DNA of 52,422 bases, from the NCBI GenBank assembly GCA_045579045.1, contig JAZNLL010000001.1, positions 1-52,422 of the forward strand, given 5' to 3'. The DNA is from Avoscillospira sp045579045. Lineage in GTDB: Bacteria; Bacillota; Clostridia; Oscillospirales; Oscillospiraceae. Positions within the stretch are counted from its first letter, which is position 1. Every line of letters begins with the position of its first letter. Position numbers and translations under genes: made by a program. Shown one piece after another: positions 1 through 7,476 of the stretch. The notes beneath the pieces were generated by a model, which worked only from the letters and a program-made list of their open reading frames with translations, was not told the origin of the DNA and searched no databases.

Positions 1-4
1 AGCA

Positions 5-34
5 TAAAAACAGGCCGCTTTAGCGGCGGCCTGT
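5..34 (-). terminator. intrinsic terminator-like hairpin
   Basis: An 8-bp perfect stem (11-18 with 26-33) has a 7-nt loop and is followed on the minus strand by five T (6-10). It lies about 105 bp past the stop of the minus-strand beta-helix gene, so it may end that transcript, or one from outside the window. Confidence 0.5.
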
Positions 35-65
35 AAAAATTATGCGGTTGGCGGATCTTTTCGGT

Positions 66-135
66 GCATCTTAAGATGCGGCTAGTAATAGGCCCTTGAA
101 GGGCCTGTGCAAACCACTAGTTACACTAGTGGTTT
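66..135. repeat. cluster of three hairpins, possible IS200/IS605-type end remnant
   Basis: Three perfect inverted repeats follow one another: a 14-bp palindrome at 66-79, a 6-bp stem with 5-nt loop at 90-106, and a 10-bp stem (111-120 with 126-135) with loop TTACA. Stacked subterminal hairpins are typical of IS200/IS605 ends, but no transposase is visible in the window. The alternative is a host structured intergenic element or part of a downstream terminator region for the gene ending at 139. Confidence 0.35.
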
Positions 136-138
136 TGA

Positions 139-1098
139 TTACCGATATAGCAAAGTTTCGCCTAAAGTGACTTTTTGGATGCTGCCGTTTTCGCCCAGAA
201 TGAAATCGTCATCGGTGAAACGGTTGGGATGTCCCTCCATGGATGCACCGCCGACGGTCAGGTTGTGGATGGTACCGTTGAAGGGCTTGTCGCTGTGGAC
301 TGCTACATGGTGCTCTTCCTTGTTGGAATACCAGAAGCAGAAACAGTTATGGAGATTGCCTGCACCCTGCAGGTGGAAGCCTGTGGCAAACTGGTCAGAG
401 TAACAGTAGTCGAACCAGTTGGCACCGTTTTCACCTACACGGAAGCCGACGGTTTCATTGAACCGCTCCTGTGCCACAGGTGTCAGGGAAACCAAAGGAT
501 GGATATTCCGCAGCATGTTGCCGCCGCTTCTGACATCCACGCCGGTAAACACATTGTAGATGCGCATATTGGTCAGGGTGTTGTCATAGCCCTCAATGAG
601 TACGCCGATGGAGTCGGGATGGCCGTTGCCTACAATATTCACATTCATGATGTCGGCATCGGAAGAACCGCTGTTGACACCGTATTTGATATGGATTCCC
701 ACAAAGGCATTTTTGATGTTGGTATTGCGGATGTAGGTTTCCCGACCACTGTCGATGGAGATGGCTTTGGCTTTGCCATTACCGTTGATGATGCCGCCTT
801 GCAGACCGTAATTGCTGCCGGGCATCCGAATATTATTGAAGGCATCCTGTCCGCCCAAACGGATCATGGCTTCGTCACTGTCCCAGTCCTCTGCTGCCAG
901 AAACTGGGCAAAGTTGGAAAGCTGTAAGTCCACGCTCCGCTCCGGGTGCGCCGGGGTGGTGATGGGCTTTTTCAGCAGGTAAATGCCATCGGGAAAAAAG
1001 ATGGTCCGGTTGGGGTTTTCGTTGATGAGTGCTTGCAGATTATCGGAAACATCGGTTTTGCCGTCGGCACGAATATAGTCCGTTGCAATGAGATACAT
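139..1098 (-). CDS. right-handed parallel beta-helix protein (pectate-lyase-like fold)
   Basis: The 319-residue product starts with a segment typical of Pectate_lyase_3 type beta-helix proteins (DYIRADGKTD near residue 6, then FFPDGIYLLKKPI). Irregular repeats follow with regularly spaced Asn, Ile and Gly (INGNGKAKAIS, NVNIVGNGHPDS, IRNTNIKNAF), as expected of beta-helix rungs. I see no signal peptide, so it is probably cytoplasmic. The start at 1098 has AAAGGAGG seven bases upstream; longer in-frame starts have no ribosome site. It faces away from the sugar-type oxidoreductase at 2123 and probably belongs to the same locus. The family includes lyases and hydrolases of acidic polysaccharides, but I cannot assign catalytic residues, so substrate and activity are open. 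Confidence 0.7.
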   Translation of the reverse strand: MYLIATDYIRADGKTDVSDNLQALINENPNRTIFFPDGIYLLKKPITTPAHPERSVDLQLSNFAQFLAAEDWDSDEAMIRLGGQDAFNNIRMPGSNYGLQGGIINGNGKAKAISIDSGRETYIRNTNIKNAFVGIHIKYGVNSGSSDADIMNVNIVGNGHPDSIGVLIEGYDNTLTNMRIYNVFTGVDVRSGGNMLRNIHPLVSLTPVAQERFNETVGFRVGENGANWFDYCYSDQFATGFHLQGAGNLHNCFCFWYSNKEEHHVAVHSDKPFNGTIHNLTVGGASMEGHPNRFTDDDFILGENGSIQKVTLGETLLYR

Positions 1099-1174
1099 GG
1101 CAACCCCTCCTTTTGCTCTCAATGTACCATAGAAAATAAGCAAACACAAGCAAAGAATCAGGAAGTGCTTCCGG

Positions 1175-2014
1175 TTATGTCCGGAAGATCTTTCTGTATT
1201 TCAGTGGGGCGATCCCGACATGTTCTTTGAACCGCCCGGAAAAGTAATTGGAGTTGCTGAAGCCGACGGAGAAGGCGATTTCCGAAACATTCAAATTGGT
1301 TTCGATCAGCAGATTTTTTGCATCTGCGATACGGAGCTCGTTGAGGTATTCGCGGATGCTTTTTCCAGTGACCTTGTTGAATTGGGTGCTCATGACGGAG
1401 CGGCTGCAGGAGAGATGTCGGCAAATATCCCGGGAAGTGATGCTCTGGTTTCGGTTTTGTCGGATATACCGAATGGCCTGCTGAACCAAAGAGGGATCGG
1501 TTTCCGCTCTGCTGTCCTTCAGGCATGCCAGCTCCAGCATCCGGCACAAGGGCAGCAGGAGCGTGTCCAGTTCGGCATCCGTTGGAAATTGTGGACTCAG
1601 AGAACCATAGGATTCCGCCAACTCTTCCTCGGAAAATCCGTAGGCTTTTGACAGTTTTTCTAAATAAGTTTCCGGGTTTTCCGTTCGATAGCCGCTGACG
1701 GAGATGAAGCCGGTCACCTCTGTTCCGTCTGTGATGGGGTAGACTCGTTCCCGGACACCGGCATGGCAGGTGCCGTTAAAGGGACCGTTTTTGCATCTTA
1801 CGAGCACCTTGCTCTGGCAGTCGATGCAATGCCGGTTGGCCTTTGGGTCACGCTTGATGCAGGCGCAATAGGAGTTTTCGTGAAAATTGAAAGAAATCAG
1901 ATCATCAAAAAATCCATACATATGATCTCCCGACTTGGGGTGCAGAGAAACAGACAAGCCGCAGCGATGTTTGAGAAATTGGATGTATTTCATAATAGGA
2001 GCGATATCATACAT
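1175..2014 (-). CDS. AraC-family regulator with PocR-like sensor domain
   Basis: The 279-residue protein has two parts. The N-terminal half (about 1-150) carries a Cys-rich pattern (CACIKRDPKANRHCIDCQ, then VRCKNG and GTCHAGV) that fits the PocR ligand-binding domain found on bacterial sensors. The C-terminal 105 residues form a double AraC helix-turn-helix, ending in the standard signature (NVSEIAFSVGFSNSNYFSGRFKEHVGIAPLKYR, abbreviated here as SVGFSNSNYF and PLKYR). A TTG 33 bases upstream (2047) would give a longer form, but a TATACT box lies between the two, so the ATG at 2014 is preferred. The gene diverges from the oxidoreductase at 2123 and most likely activates it in response to a small metabolite (inference). 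Confidence 0.85.
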   Translation of the reverse strand: MYDIAPIMKYIQFLKHRCGLSVSLHPKSGDHMYGFFDDLISFNFHENSYCACIKRDPKANRHCIDCQSKVLVRCKNGPFNGTCHAGVRERVYPITDGTEVTGFISVSGYRTENPETYLEKLSKAYGFSEEELAESYGSLSPQFPTDAELDTLLLPLCRMLELACLKDSRAETDPSLVQQAIRYIRQNRNQSITSRDICRHLSCSRSVMSTQFNKVTGKSIREYLNELRIADAKNLLIETNLNVSEIAFSVGFSNSNYFSGRFKEHVGIAPLKYRKIFRT

Positions 2015-2122
2015 AGGATCACCAAAAACAAAAGTATAGAAAATCAAGACAAATACAAATGAAAAATAGTGGGATTTGTTTTATTATAACATTATCTTCC
2101 GGAAAGACAAGGAGTGTTTCTT
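2015..2122. promoter_or_regulatory. divergent promoter region
   Basis: This 108-bp AT-rich gap separates the AraC-type regulator from the FAD oxidoreductase. A TATACT box sits upstream of the regulator start on the minus strand, and a TATTATAAC stretch lies before the oxidoreductase. No good -35 box is visible for the plus-strand gene, which would fit activator-dependent transcription. Confidence 0.45.
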
Positions 2123-3808
2123 ATGAGAACCATAACTTATCAAAGTGACCTTTGTGTGGTAGGCGGCGGACTGTCGGGTCTTTGCTGTGCCATCGCGGCG
2201 GCTCGTCACGGGATCAAAACCGTTCTGGTCCACGACCGTGCAGTTCTGGGCGGCAATGCATCCAGTGAGATTCGCATGTGGATCTGCGGTGCCCGAGGAA
2301 AAGACAACCGGGAGACCGGCATCGTCGAGGAACTCATTCTGGAAAACTTCTATCAGAACAAGGGTCTGAAATATCCCATCTGGGACAGCGTTTTGTATGA
2401 AAAGGCGAAAGCAGAACCCAATCTGACCCTGCTTCTGAATACCAGCTGTTTTGACGCACAGATGGACGGCAATCGCATCCGGTCCATTAAGGCCTGGCAG
2501 TCCAATGCGGAGACCTTCCATGTGATCGAGGCAGCTTATTTTGCCGATTGCTCCGGTGACAGCATTCTGGCACCCCTTTCCGGTGCGGAATATCGCTATG
2601 GACGGGAGGCGAAAGCGGAATTTCAGGAGACGATCCCGCCGGATACTGCCGACAAAAAGACCATGGGTATGAGCTGCCTTATGCAGGTTCGGGAGACCGA
2701 TCATCCCACCACCTTTGTCAAGCCCGACTGGGCCTACACCTATGAGACGGATGCGGATCTGCCCTATAAGGATCATCAGAACGGATCTTCCACCAATTTC
2801 TGGTGGATCGAAGTGGGCGGCGAGTGGGATTGCATCCATGACACGGACCGCTGCCGGGACGAGCTGCTGAAGATCGCCTACGGCGTGTGGGATCATATGA
2901 AAAACCGCGGCGATCACGGCGTGGAAAACTGGGAACTGGAATGGATCGGCTTCCTGCCGGGCAAGCGGGAGAGCCGTCGGTATGTGGGTGAATATACGGT
3001 CACCCAAAACGATGTGGAGGCAGAAGGCCGGTTTGAGGATATCGTGGCCTATGCCGGCTGGTCCATGGACGACCATTTTCCTGCCGGCTTCTACTACACG
3101 GCAGGCCACCCCACCATCTATCATCCGGCACCGTCCCCCTGGGGTCTGCCCCTGCGCTGTATGATTTCGAAAAATATTCGGAATCTGACCTTTGCAGGCA
3201 GAAATATCAGTGTGACCCATGCTGCTTTGAGCTCTTCCCGGGTCATGGCCACCTGCGCCATTCTGGGTCAGGCTCTGGGTACGGCCCTTGCCCAGGCGGT
3301 CACAGAGAATACGGATATCCGTGAGATTCACATTCCGACCCTGCAAAAGACTCTCATGGATGACGATTGCTATATCCCCTGGAAGGAGCGGAAGGTTTCC
3401 GAGCTGTCCGAAAGGGCTGCCTGCAGCGATGACGTTGTCCGTAACGGTCAGTACCGGGGCGAGGAAAATCTCTGGAAGGGAGAAACAGTTTCTTATTCCT
3501 TTGGAAAGAATACACCTGTCCGGGAGATCCGGCTGGTATTTGACAGCGATCTGAACCGCAGCAGCCACAATATGCCTTTTCATTATCCCCTGCAGGAGAC
3601 CGGCTTTCGGCTGCCGGAAACACTGATCCGGGAATACCGCATCGAAGGTGTGGCGGAAGATGGCAGCATTGTGACGCTGGAGGTGGACAACAACCACCGG
3701 AGATTTGTCACCCATGCCATCGATTGGTGTGTGAAGAACGTACGTTTCGTCCCCGTTTCCACCCATGGGTGCGAGGAATTCCACTTGTTTGGTTTTGAAC
3801 TTGCATAA
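2123..3808 (+). CDS. FAD-dependent oxidoreductase (FAD_oxidored family)
   Basis: The 561-residue protein opens with a Rossmann dinucleotide-binding motif (CVVGGGLSGLCCAIAAARHG), followed by VLHVHDRAVLGGNASSEIR-type residues (actual core AVLGGNASSEIR) typical of the PF12831 FAD oxidoreductases that accompany polysaccharide-use loci. A second FAD-contact region is LTFAGRNISVTHAALSSSR near residues 355-375. The last 150 residues look like a beta-sandwich accessory domain. AAGGAG lies eight bases before the ATG at 2123; a GTG at 2114 overlaps that site and is rejected. It is divergent from the AraC regulator and is probably its target. The electron acceptor and the substrate are unknown. Confidence 0.85.
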   Translation: MRTITYQSDLCVVGGGLSGLCCAIAAARHGIKTVLVHDRAVLGGNASSEIRMWICGARGKDNRETGIVEELILENFYQNKGLKYPIWDSVLYEKAKAEPNLTLLLNTSCFDAQMDGNRIRSIKAWQSNAETFHVIEAAYFADCSGDSILAPLSGAEYRYGREAKAEFQETIPPDTADKKTMGMSCLMQVRETDHPTTFVKPDWAYTYETDADLPYKDHQNGSSTNFWWIEVGGEWDCIHDTDRCRDELLKIAYGVWDHMKNRGDHGVENWELEWIGFLPGKRESRRYVGEYTVTQNDVEAEGRFEDIVAYAGWSMDDHFPAGFYYTAGHPTIYHPAPSPWGLPLRCMISKNIRNLTFAGRNISVTHAALSSSRVMATCAILGQALGTALAQAVTENTDIREIHIPTLQKTLMDDDCYIPWKERKVSELSERAACSDDVVRNGQYRGEENLWKGETVSYSFGKNTPVREIRLVFDSDLNRSSHNMPFHYPLQETGFRLPETLIREYRIEGVAEDGSIVTLEVDNNHRRFVTHAIDWCVKNVRFVPVSTHGCEEFHLFGFELA

Positions 3809-3814
3809 AAGTTG

Positions 3815-3846
3815 ATCCCCGGTTCTTACGAACCGGGGATTTCTTA
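3815..3846 (+). terminator. terminator of the FAD oxidoreductase gene
   Basis: An 11-bp perfect G+C-rich stem (3815-3825 with 3830-3840), a TTAC loop and a short T-rich tail begin 7 bp after the stop codon. Confidence 0.85.
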
Positions 3847-3879
3847 GAAAGGAAAAGAGAAAGAAAAACGGATCGGCGA

Positions 3880-4083
3880 TCAGCCGCTGATGATGTCGGA
3901 AATGATGCCCATGATCTTGTCATGGCAGCCACCGCAGCCGGTGGAGCAATGGGTCAGCTTCTGGACTTCTTCGAATTCCTTTTCCACATCGGAAAAGGTC
4001 TTATGGCTGTGCAGAGCGCGGTCAATATCCACATAGGAGACCTGCTTGCAGTTGCAGATGATATCGTTAGGCTTGTAATCCAT
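3880..4083 (-). CDS. BFD-like [2Fe-2S]-binding domain protein
   Basis: This 67-residue protein is essentially one BFD (bacterioferritin-associated ferredoxin) domain. It has Cys pair CNC at residues 10-12 and a second cluster CSTGCGGC at 46-53, about the C-x-C-x(31-35)-C-x2-C spacing of the family. Family members bind a 2Fe-2S cluster and pass electrons to ferritins or sit in reductases. GGGAGG precedes the ATG. Its promoter carries the same paired operators as the rubrerythrin gene at 15323, which ties it to the iron/peroxide response. A ferritin gene is 1.1 kb upstream on the same strand, so iron release from ferritin is a reasonable role (inference). Confidence 0.85.
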   Translation of the reverse strand: MDYKPNDIICNCKQVSYVDIDRALHSHKTFSDVEKEFEEVQKLTHCSTGCGGCHDKIMGIISDIISG

Positions 4084-4101
4084 AAATTGTTCCTCCCAGA
4101 C

Positions 4102-4175
4102 AATAAGAATGGTTACTATTTATATATTTAGTATACCATGGATGGCTTGGAATGTCAATAGGAATTATTCTTATT
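4102..4175 (-). promoter_or_regulatory. promoter of the BFD-like gene with two Fur-type 9-1-9 operators
   Basis: On the minus strand TTGACA (4153-4158) and TATACT (4130-4135) are exactly 17 bp apart. Operator B, AATAGGAATTATTCTTATT (4157-4175), overlaps the -35 box and also forms the last codons of the upstream membrane-protein gene. Operator A, AATAAGAATGGTTACTATT (4102-4120), lies downstream of the -10 box. Both have the 9-1-9 dyad layout of Fur/PerR-type boxes. Centres are 55 bp apart, as at rubrerythrin. Confidence 0.8.
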
Positions 4176-4814
4176 TTTGACTTTTTTTAGAAGGGGTTCG
4201 GCAACGGTTCTGTTGAAACAGGCAATGAGCGGCCCCATGAAGAATGCGGTGATGATCGTGCCGATGCCGGCGATGGTGGGGACTTCCCGAAGGGAACCGC
4301 CTGCCAGCAGAAAAATGGCAGTGCCCAGAAGAACACAGGCCAGATCGGCGGCGATGCGGCAGTATTGGAACTTGCCCAACTTCCACTTCCGGGAGAGGAC
4401 GATAGCCACGGCATCATAGGTGGAGACACCCAGATCGGCAGTCATGTACAGGGCGGAGCCGAAGCACAGCACCACGATGCCGATGATGAGGAAAATCACC
4501 CGCAAAAGCAGGGAAGGCGCAGGGAAAAGCAGCTGCAACGCCTGCAGAGTCCACTGGGTGATGTAGCCCAGCAGGAACAGATTGATAAAGGTGGCGATGC
4601 CGATGTTTCTGCGGTCAAAGACCAGCGAAAAGATCAGAAGGGCGAGATTGACCAGCACATAAAGCGTGCCGAAGGGGATAGGAATGAGGGCATCGAGACC
4701 GCTCATGAGAGACTGAAACGGGTCAACACCGAGGGCGGCCAGCTTGAAAATGCCCACGCTGACGGCGCAGATGAGCACACCGAACAGGGACATGAGGATT
4801 CTTCTTTGTTTCAT
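4155..4814 (-). CDS. YczE/YitT-like integral membrane protein
   Basis: The 219-residue protein has five or six hydrophobic segments, starting with a membrane anchor right after MKQRR. Motifs such as ALGVDPFQSL and TADLGVSTYDAVAIVLSRK match the YczE/YyaS group of the YitT superfamily, whose role is not established beyond membrane transport or regulation. The start at 4814 follows AAGGAGG at a good distance; a longer open frame upstream has no ribosome site and crosses a terminator. It sits between the PepSY lipoprotein and the BFD-like gene, all on the minus strand. The 3' end contains operator B of the next gene. Confidence 0.75.
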   Translation of the reverse strand: MKQRRILMSLFGVLICAVSVGIFKLAALGVDPFQSLMSGLDALIPIPFGTLYVLVNLALLIFSLVFDRRNIGIATFINLFLLGYITQWTLQALQLLFPAPSLLLRVIFLIIGIVVLCFGSALYMTADLGVSTYDAVAIVLSRKWKLGKFQYCRIAADLACVLLGTAIFLLAGGSLREVPTIAGIGTIITAFFMGPLIACFNRTVAEPLLKKVKNKNNSY

Positions 4815-4850
4815 GGAACAACCTCCTTGGAAAACTGCCTTTATTTTACA

Positions 4851-4883
4851 CAAAACCCCCGGCGGAAGCAAGTCCGTCGGGGG
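4851..4883 (-). terminator. terminator of the ferritin-PepSY unit
   Basis: An 11-bp stem with one mismatch (4856-4866 with 4873-4883) is followed on the minus strand by TTTTGT. It starts 8 bp after the stop of the PepSY lipoprotein. Confidence 0.8.
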
Positions 4884-4890
4884 CATCTGT

Positions 4891-5154
4891 TTATCTGGAA
4901 AGAATTTCTCCGTTGGAGGTGATGTTGTAATTGTACTCCGTGCCATCCACGGTGATGTGGATGTTGTAGCAGGGGACATTTTCGTAGGTGGTCACATGGG
5001 CATGAACGTCATCCACATCCTTGGCGGCAAGACCGGCATCTTCCATGGCGATCTGCTGTGCCTTTTCGGCGGAAATAGCTTTGCCCTCACCGCAGCCGGT
5101 GAACAGGGTCAGCATCAGTAAGGCGGCAATCAAAACCGCAAGCAGTTTTTTCAT
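4891..5154 (-). CDS. small PepSY-domain lipoprotein
   Basis: The 87-residue product has a Lys-Lys N-terminus, a hydrophobic core and a lipobox (LFTGC, Cys near residue 21), so it should be exported and lipid-anchored. The remaining 65 residues resemble one PepSY domain (AISAEKAQQIAMEDAG, then a two-strand hairpin ending YNYNITSNGEILSR). PepSY domains are usually inhibitory or regulatory modules on the cell surface. The ATG at 5154 follows AAAGGAG. It lies 15 bp after the ferritin gene and is very likely co-transcribed with it; the link between the two functions is unknown. Confidence 0.8.
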   Translation of the reverse strand: MKKLLAVLIAALLMLTLFTGCGEGKAISAEKAQQIAMEDAGLAAKDVDDVHAHVTTYENVPCYNIHITVDGTEYNYNITSNGEILSR

Positions 5155-5169
5155 GTTCAAAACTCCTTT

Positions 5170-5679
5170 TTACAGCGCCAGAGAAGGTGCGGTGTAGATT
5201 CTGGCGGCATACTCCTGATCCAGCGCATACAGACCCTTGGGATCGGAGCCGAAGAGTTTATAGCGACTGATCATGGAATCGGCATTTTCTTCCTCTTCCA
5301 TCTGCTCGTTGACGAACCAATCCAAAAACTTCATGGTGCGGTAATCCTTGGCCTCGTGGGCTTCGTGATAAATGTCATTGATGAGGGAGGTCACATACCG
5401 CTCATGCTCGGCGGCGACCGTCAGAGGATCGAGGATGTTGTCATAGGTCTTGTCGGGCTTGCCGATGGCATCGAAAGAGACCTTCAGACCGTTGATCTGC
5501 ATGTATTTCAGGAACAGCAGGGCGTGATCCCGTTCCTCCTGCGCCTGAATCATATAGTAGTTGGCATAGCCGTCCAAATTCAGACTGTCATAAAAATTGG
5601 CGATATCCAGATAAAGGTAGGCGCTGTAAAATTCCTTGTTGATCTGCTCATTGAGCAAAGCGGCAATTTTGTCGTTCAT
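5170..5679 (-). CDS. ftnA: ferritin
   Basis: The 169-residue protein is a full-length non-haem ferritin that stores iron as a ferric mineral in a 24-mer shell. Ferroxidase ligands are visible: Glu in NKEFYSAYLYLD (near residue 16), the EERDHALLF motif (near 48-56), Glu in AEHERYV and EQMEEEE in the fourth helix. GAAAGGAG precedes the ATG. No promoter is obvious in the short gap upstream. Before the element inserted, the rubrerythrin gene ended about 70 bp upstream on the same strand, so ferritin may have depended partly on read-through from the rubrerythrin promoter (inference). Confidence 0.93.
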   Translation of the reverse strand: MNDKIAALLNEQINKEFYSAYLYLDIANFYDSLNLDGYANYYMIQAQEERDHALLFLKYMQINGLKVSFDAIGKPDKTYDNILDPLTVAAEHERYVTSLINDIYHEAHEAKDYRTMKFLDWFVNEQMEEEENADSMISRYKLFGSDPKGLYALDQEYAARIYTAPSLAL

Positions 5680-5703
5680 GGGATTACTCCTTTCCGATTG
5701 ATT

Positions 5704-5735
5704 GAAAAGCCGCCGACCCGGCTGGGGGTCGGCGG
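5704..5735 (-). terminator. original terminator of the rubrerythrin gene
   Basis: A 10-bp perfect stem (5710-5719 with 5726-5735), a 6-nt loop and CTTTTC on the minus strand lie 16 bp after the stranded rubrerythrin stop codon (5752-5754). After integration this terminator is cut off from its gene. Confidence 0.8.
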
Positions 5736-5751
5736 TATATATGGTTTTGGA

Positions 5752-5782
5752 TTAACCGAAGTAACGCTCCAGCAGACCCTTC
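5752..5782 (-). pseudogene. stranded native 3' end of the rubrerythrin gene
   Basis: On the minus strand this reads KGLLERYFG and a TAA stop, the end of a rubrerythrin. The rest of the gene is now at 14770-15323, 9 kb away. The first 24 bases of homology are repeated exactly at 14746-14769. The native end codes FG before the stop, whereas the present gene ends FK from element sequence. Confidence 0.85.
5759..5782. repeat. left attachment core (attL), 24-bp direct repeat
   Basis: This 24-bp sequence, from AAGTAACGCTCC to GCAGACCCTTC, is identical to 14746-14769. It lies in the last codons of the rubrerythrin frame in both places. Sequence to its left is host and to its right is element. Confidence 0.85.
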
Positions 5783-6091
5783 GCGTCCTCACAAGTTCCG
5801 TATCGTTCGCTTCCGTGTGTGACACGAAAGCTCACTCACTTCACTGTTCGTCCTTTCCAAAACAAACTCCACTTCATGGACTTTGTTTTGGGGACGGCTT
5901 ACTTGAAATATCTTTCGAGCAAGCCCTTCAGAGCCTTGCCGTGGCGGGCTTCGTCACGGGCCATCTTCATCAATCGCTTCGCTTTGCTCGCGATTGCGAG
6001 GGGAAACGCATTGACTTACAAGGCTTCATCCTGTTTTTTATTTTAACAGATAACTCATCCAAAAGCAAGAGATTTTGAAAAAGTGCCACTT
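5783..6091. other. non-coding left end of the element
   Basis: About 310 bp without a credible intact gene. It holds a hairpin of 10 plus 4 bp at 5857-5891 (CCAAAACAAA arms), a rubrerythrin tail fragment (5899-5970) and a 7-bp stem at 5971-5996 (CAATCGC arms). It probably contains binding sites for recombination proteins and the integrase promoter, but I see no clear promoter. Confidence 0.5.
5899..5970 (-). pseudogene. second rubrerythrin C-terminal fragment
   Basis: The minus strand reads KMARDEARHGKALKGLLERY then FK and TAA. The last 21 residues are identical to the end of the intact rubrerythrin, yet the last 30 bases use different codons (for example TTGCTCGAAAGATATTTC against CTGCTGGAGCGTTACTTT). 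Upstream of the fragment the frame is unrelated. It is therefore a tail from another rubrerythrin, brought in by this or an earlier element. Confidence 0.75.
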
Positions 6092-6104
6092 AATATCCAC
6101 TTTT
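6092..6104. repeat. arm-type direct repeat, left copy
   Basis: AATATCCACTTTT is identical to 14576-14588 and 14591-14603 at the other end of the element. This copy abuts the integrase ribosome site (AGGAGG, 6105-6110), so integrase bound here could also limit its own synthesis. Confidence 0.7.
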
Positions 6105-6116
6105 AGGAGGCACACT

Positions 6117-7328
6117 ATGGCAAAAATGAATGACACAGGCGTTTATCAACTGGCAAATAAGCATTGGGCGTTCCGCTATACCATCATGGTGGATGGGAGA
6201 AAAAAGGATGTCCGCAAGGCAAAGGACGAATTCGGCAATTCGTTTATGACAAAAACGGAAGCAATCAGAGCCAGAAACAAGGCACTTGAACAGGAGAGGT
6301 CGGGAAAGTTTCCTGCTCCAAAAGTCAGGAAGACGGTAAAGGAAGTGTATGCGGAATTCTGCGAAAACGGCAGGGAGGACAGAGCATACCGCACGAAACA
6401 GAAACAGGATAGTTTGTGGGAAAATCATTTGAAAGAACGGTTTGGCAAGCGGTTTGTGGATGAAATCACCACGGCGGAAGTTAATGACTACCTCGCTGAA
6501 CTGTATTATGTGGAGGGCTTTTCGTATCAATACACAGGGGCCTTTTTGAAAATGTTTTATCTGATTTTCGGGCAAGCCTATTCCCGCAACTATCTGGAAG
6601 TAGATATTTATAACAAATTGTGCGTGAATAAGGACAGCAGAATACGGATGCCGAAAATGAAAGTAGAAGACGATACCGACATTGTAGCATTCAGCCGTGA
6701 GGAACTTGCCCTTTTGGATGACTACTTTAAGGGAACAAATGCGGAAACGGCGTATTTGCTTGGGCGGTATTGCGGTCTGCGGATCAATGAGGCTTTTGGA
6801 CTGAAATGGGCGAATGTGGATTTGGAAAAGGGCACCATAACCATTGATAGACAGATGCAGTATCAAGATGGTCTTATCAAGTTGGTTTCGCCCAAAACCC
6901 GCAATTCCAAAAGGACAGTTTATTTGTGCCCTCTGCTGAAAGAACACCTGACAGAAAAACTTCGGCAGCGGGTAGAGGAGGAACAGCGTTTTGCGGAACT
7001 GCGGGAGCAAAAGCAACGCATCATTGATGACTTGGACGGCAGTAAAATTTCTTCTACGGAATTGGTGAATTGCTTGCCGAACGGCACAATTCAAACCGTC
7101 AATTCCTTCAAGTACCCATCCCGTGAAATCAAAAACAAATTAGGTATCAATTTCAAGTATCACATTCTCCGCCATACCTATGGAACACTCATGGCGGAAA
7201 TGAACACGCCCACGCACTTGCTCTGTAATCAAATGGGGCATGGGCATATCCATGTCACCCAGCGTTATTACATCGCAGTTTCCAAAACAGGCATTGACAT
7301 TCTGCGGGACAATTTAAGCCAGTTGTGA
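6117..7328 (+). CDS. int: tyrosine recombinase (integrase) of the element
   Basis: The 403-residue protein has the Tn916/ICE-type layout: an N-terminal arm-binding domain (about 1-60), a SAM-like core-binding domain (about 65-175) and a catalytic domain. Catalytic residues are visible: Arg in GRYCGLRINEAFGL, Lys in SPKTRNSKRTV, His-x-x-Arg in HILRHTYG, a later His in MGHGHIHVTQ and the Tyr nucleophile in RYYIAVS. The ATG at 6117 follows AGGAGG by six bases; an upstream in-frame start lacks one. It lies just inside attL and should cut the 24-bp cores at 5759 and 14746. No separate excisionase gene is recognised; one of the small proteins may serve. Confidence 0.93.
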   Translation: MAKMNDTGVYQLANKHWAFRYTIMVDGRKKDVRKAKDEFGNSFMTKTEAIRARNKALEQERSGKFPAPKVRKTVKEVYAEFCENGREDRAYRTKQKQDSLWENHLKERFGKRFVDEITTAEVNDYLAELYYVEGFSYQYTGAFLKMFYLIFGQAYSRNYLEVDIYNKLCVNKDSRIRMPKMKVEDDTDIVAFSREELALLDDYFKGTNAETAYLLGRYCGLRINEAFGLKWANVDLEKGTITIDRQMQYQDGLIKLVSPKTRNSKRTVYLCPLLKEHLTEKLRQRVEEEQRFAELREQKQRIIDDLDGSKISSTELVNCLPNGTIQTVNSFKYPSREIKNKLGINFKYHILRHTYGTLMAEMNTPTHLLCNQMGHGHIHVTQRYYIAVSKTGIDILRDNLSQL

Positions 7329-7373
7329 TTTGCGGGAACGACTTTGAACATCTTTCTACATTTATAAACAAAT

Positions 7374-7405
7374 GGGGAGAAGTTTTTACTTCTCTCCATC
7401 ATCTT
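7374..7405 (+). terminator. possible terminator after the integrase gene
   Basis: A 10-bp stem with one wobble pair (7374-7383 with 7388-7397), a four-T loop and a weak T-rich tail lie 45 bp after the integrase stop. Confidence 0.4.
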
Positions 7406-7476
7406 TGTACATAGTATAATTACTTGCAATCAGTATCATTATTTGGTAAAATATTGAAAAAAGAGGGTGAGATTCT

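Noticed and set aside
2084..3784. A long minus-strand frame opposite the FAD oxidoreductase
   Set aside because: Same codon-bias effect; low-complexity composition and no ribosome site.
5759..5782. tRNA gene as the integration site
   Set aside because: No tRNA fold is present; the 24-bp core is clearly rubrerythrin coding sequence.
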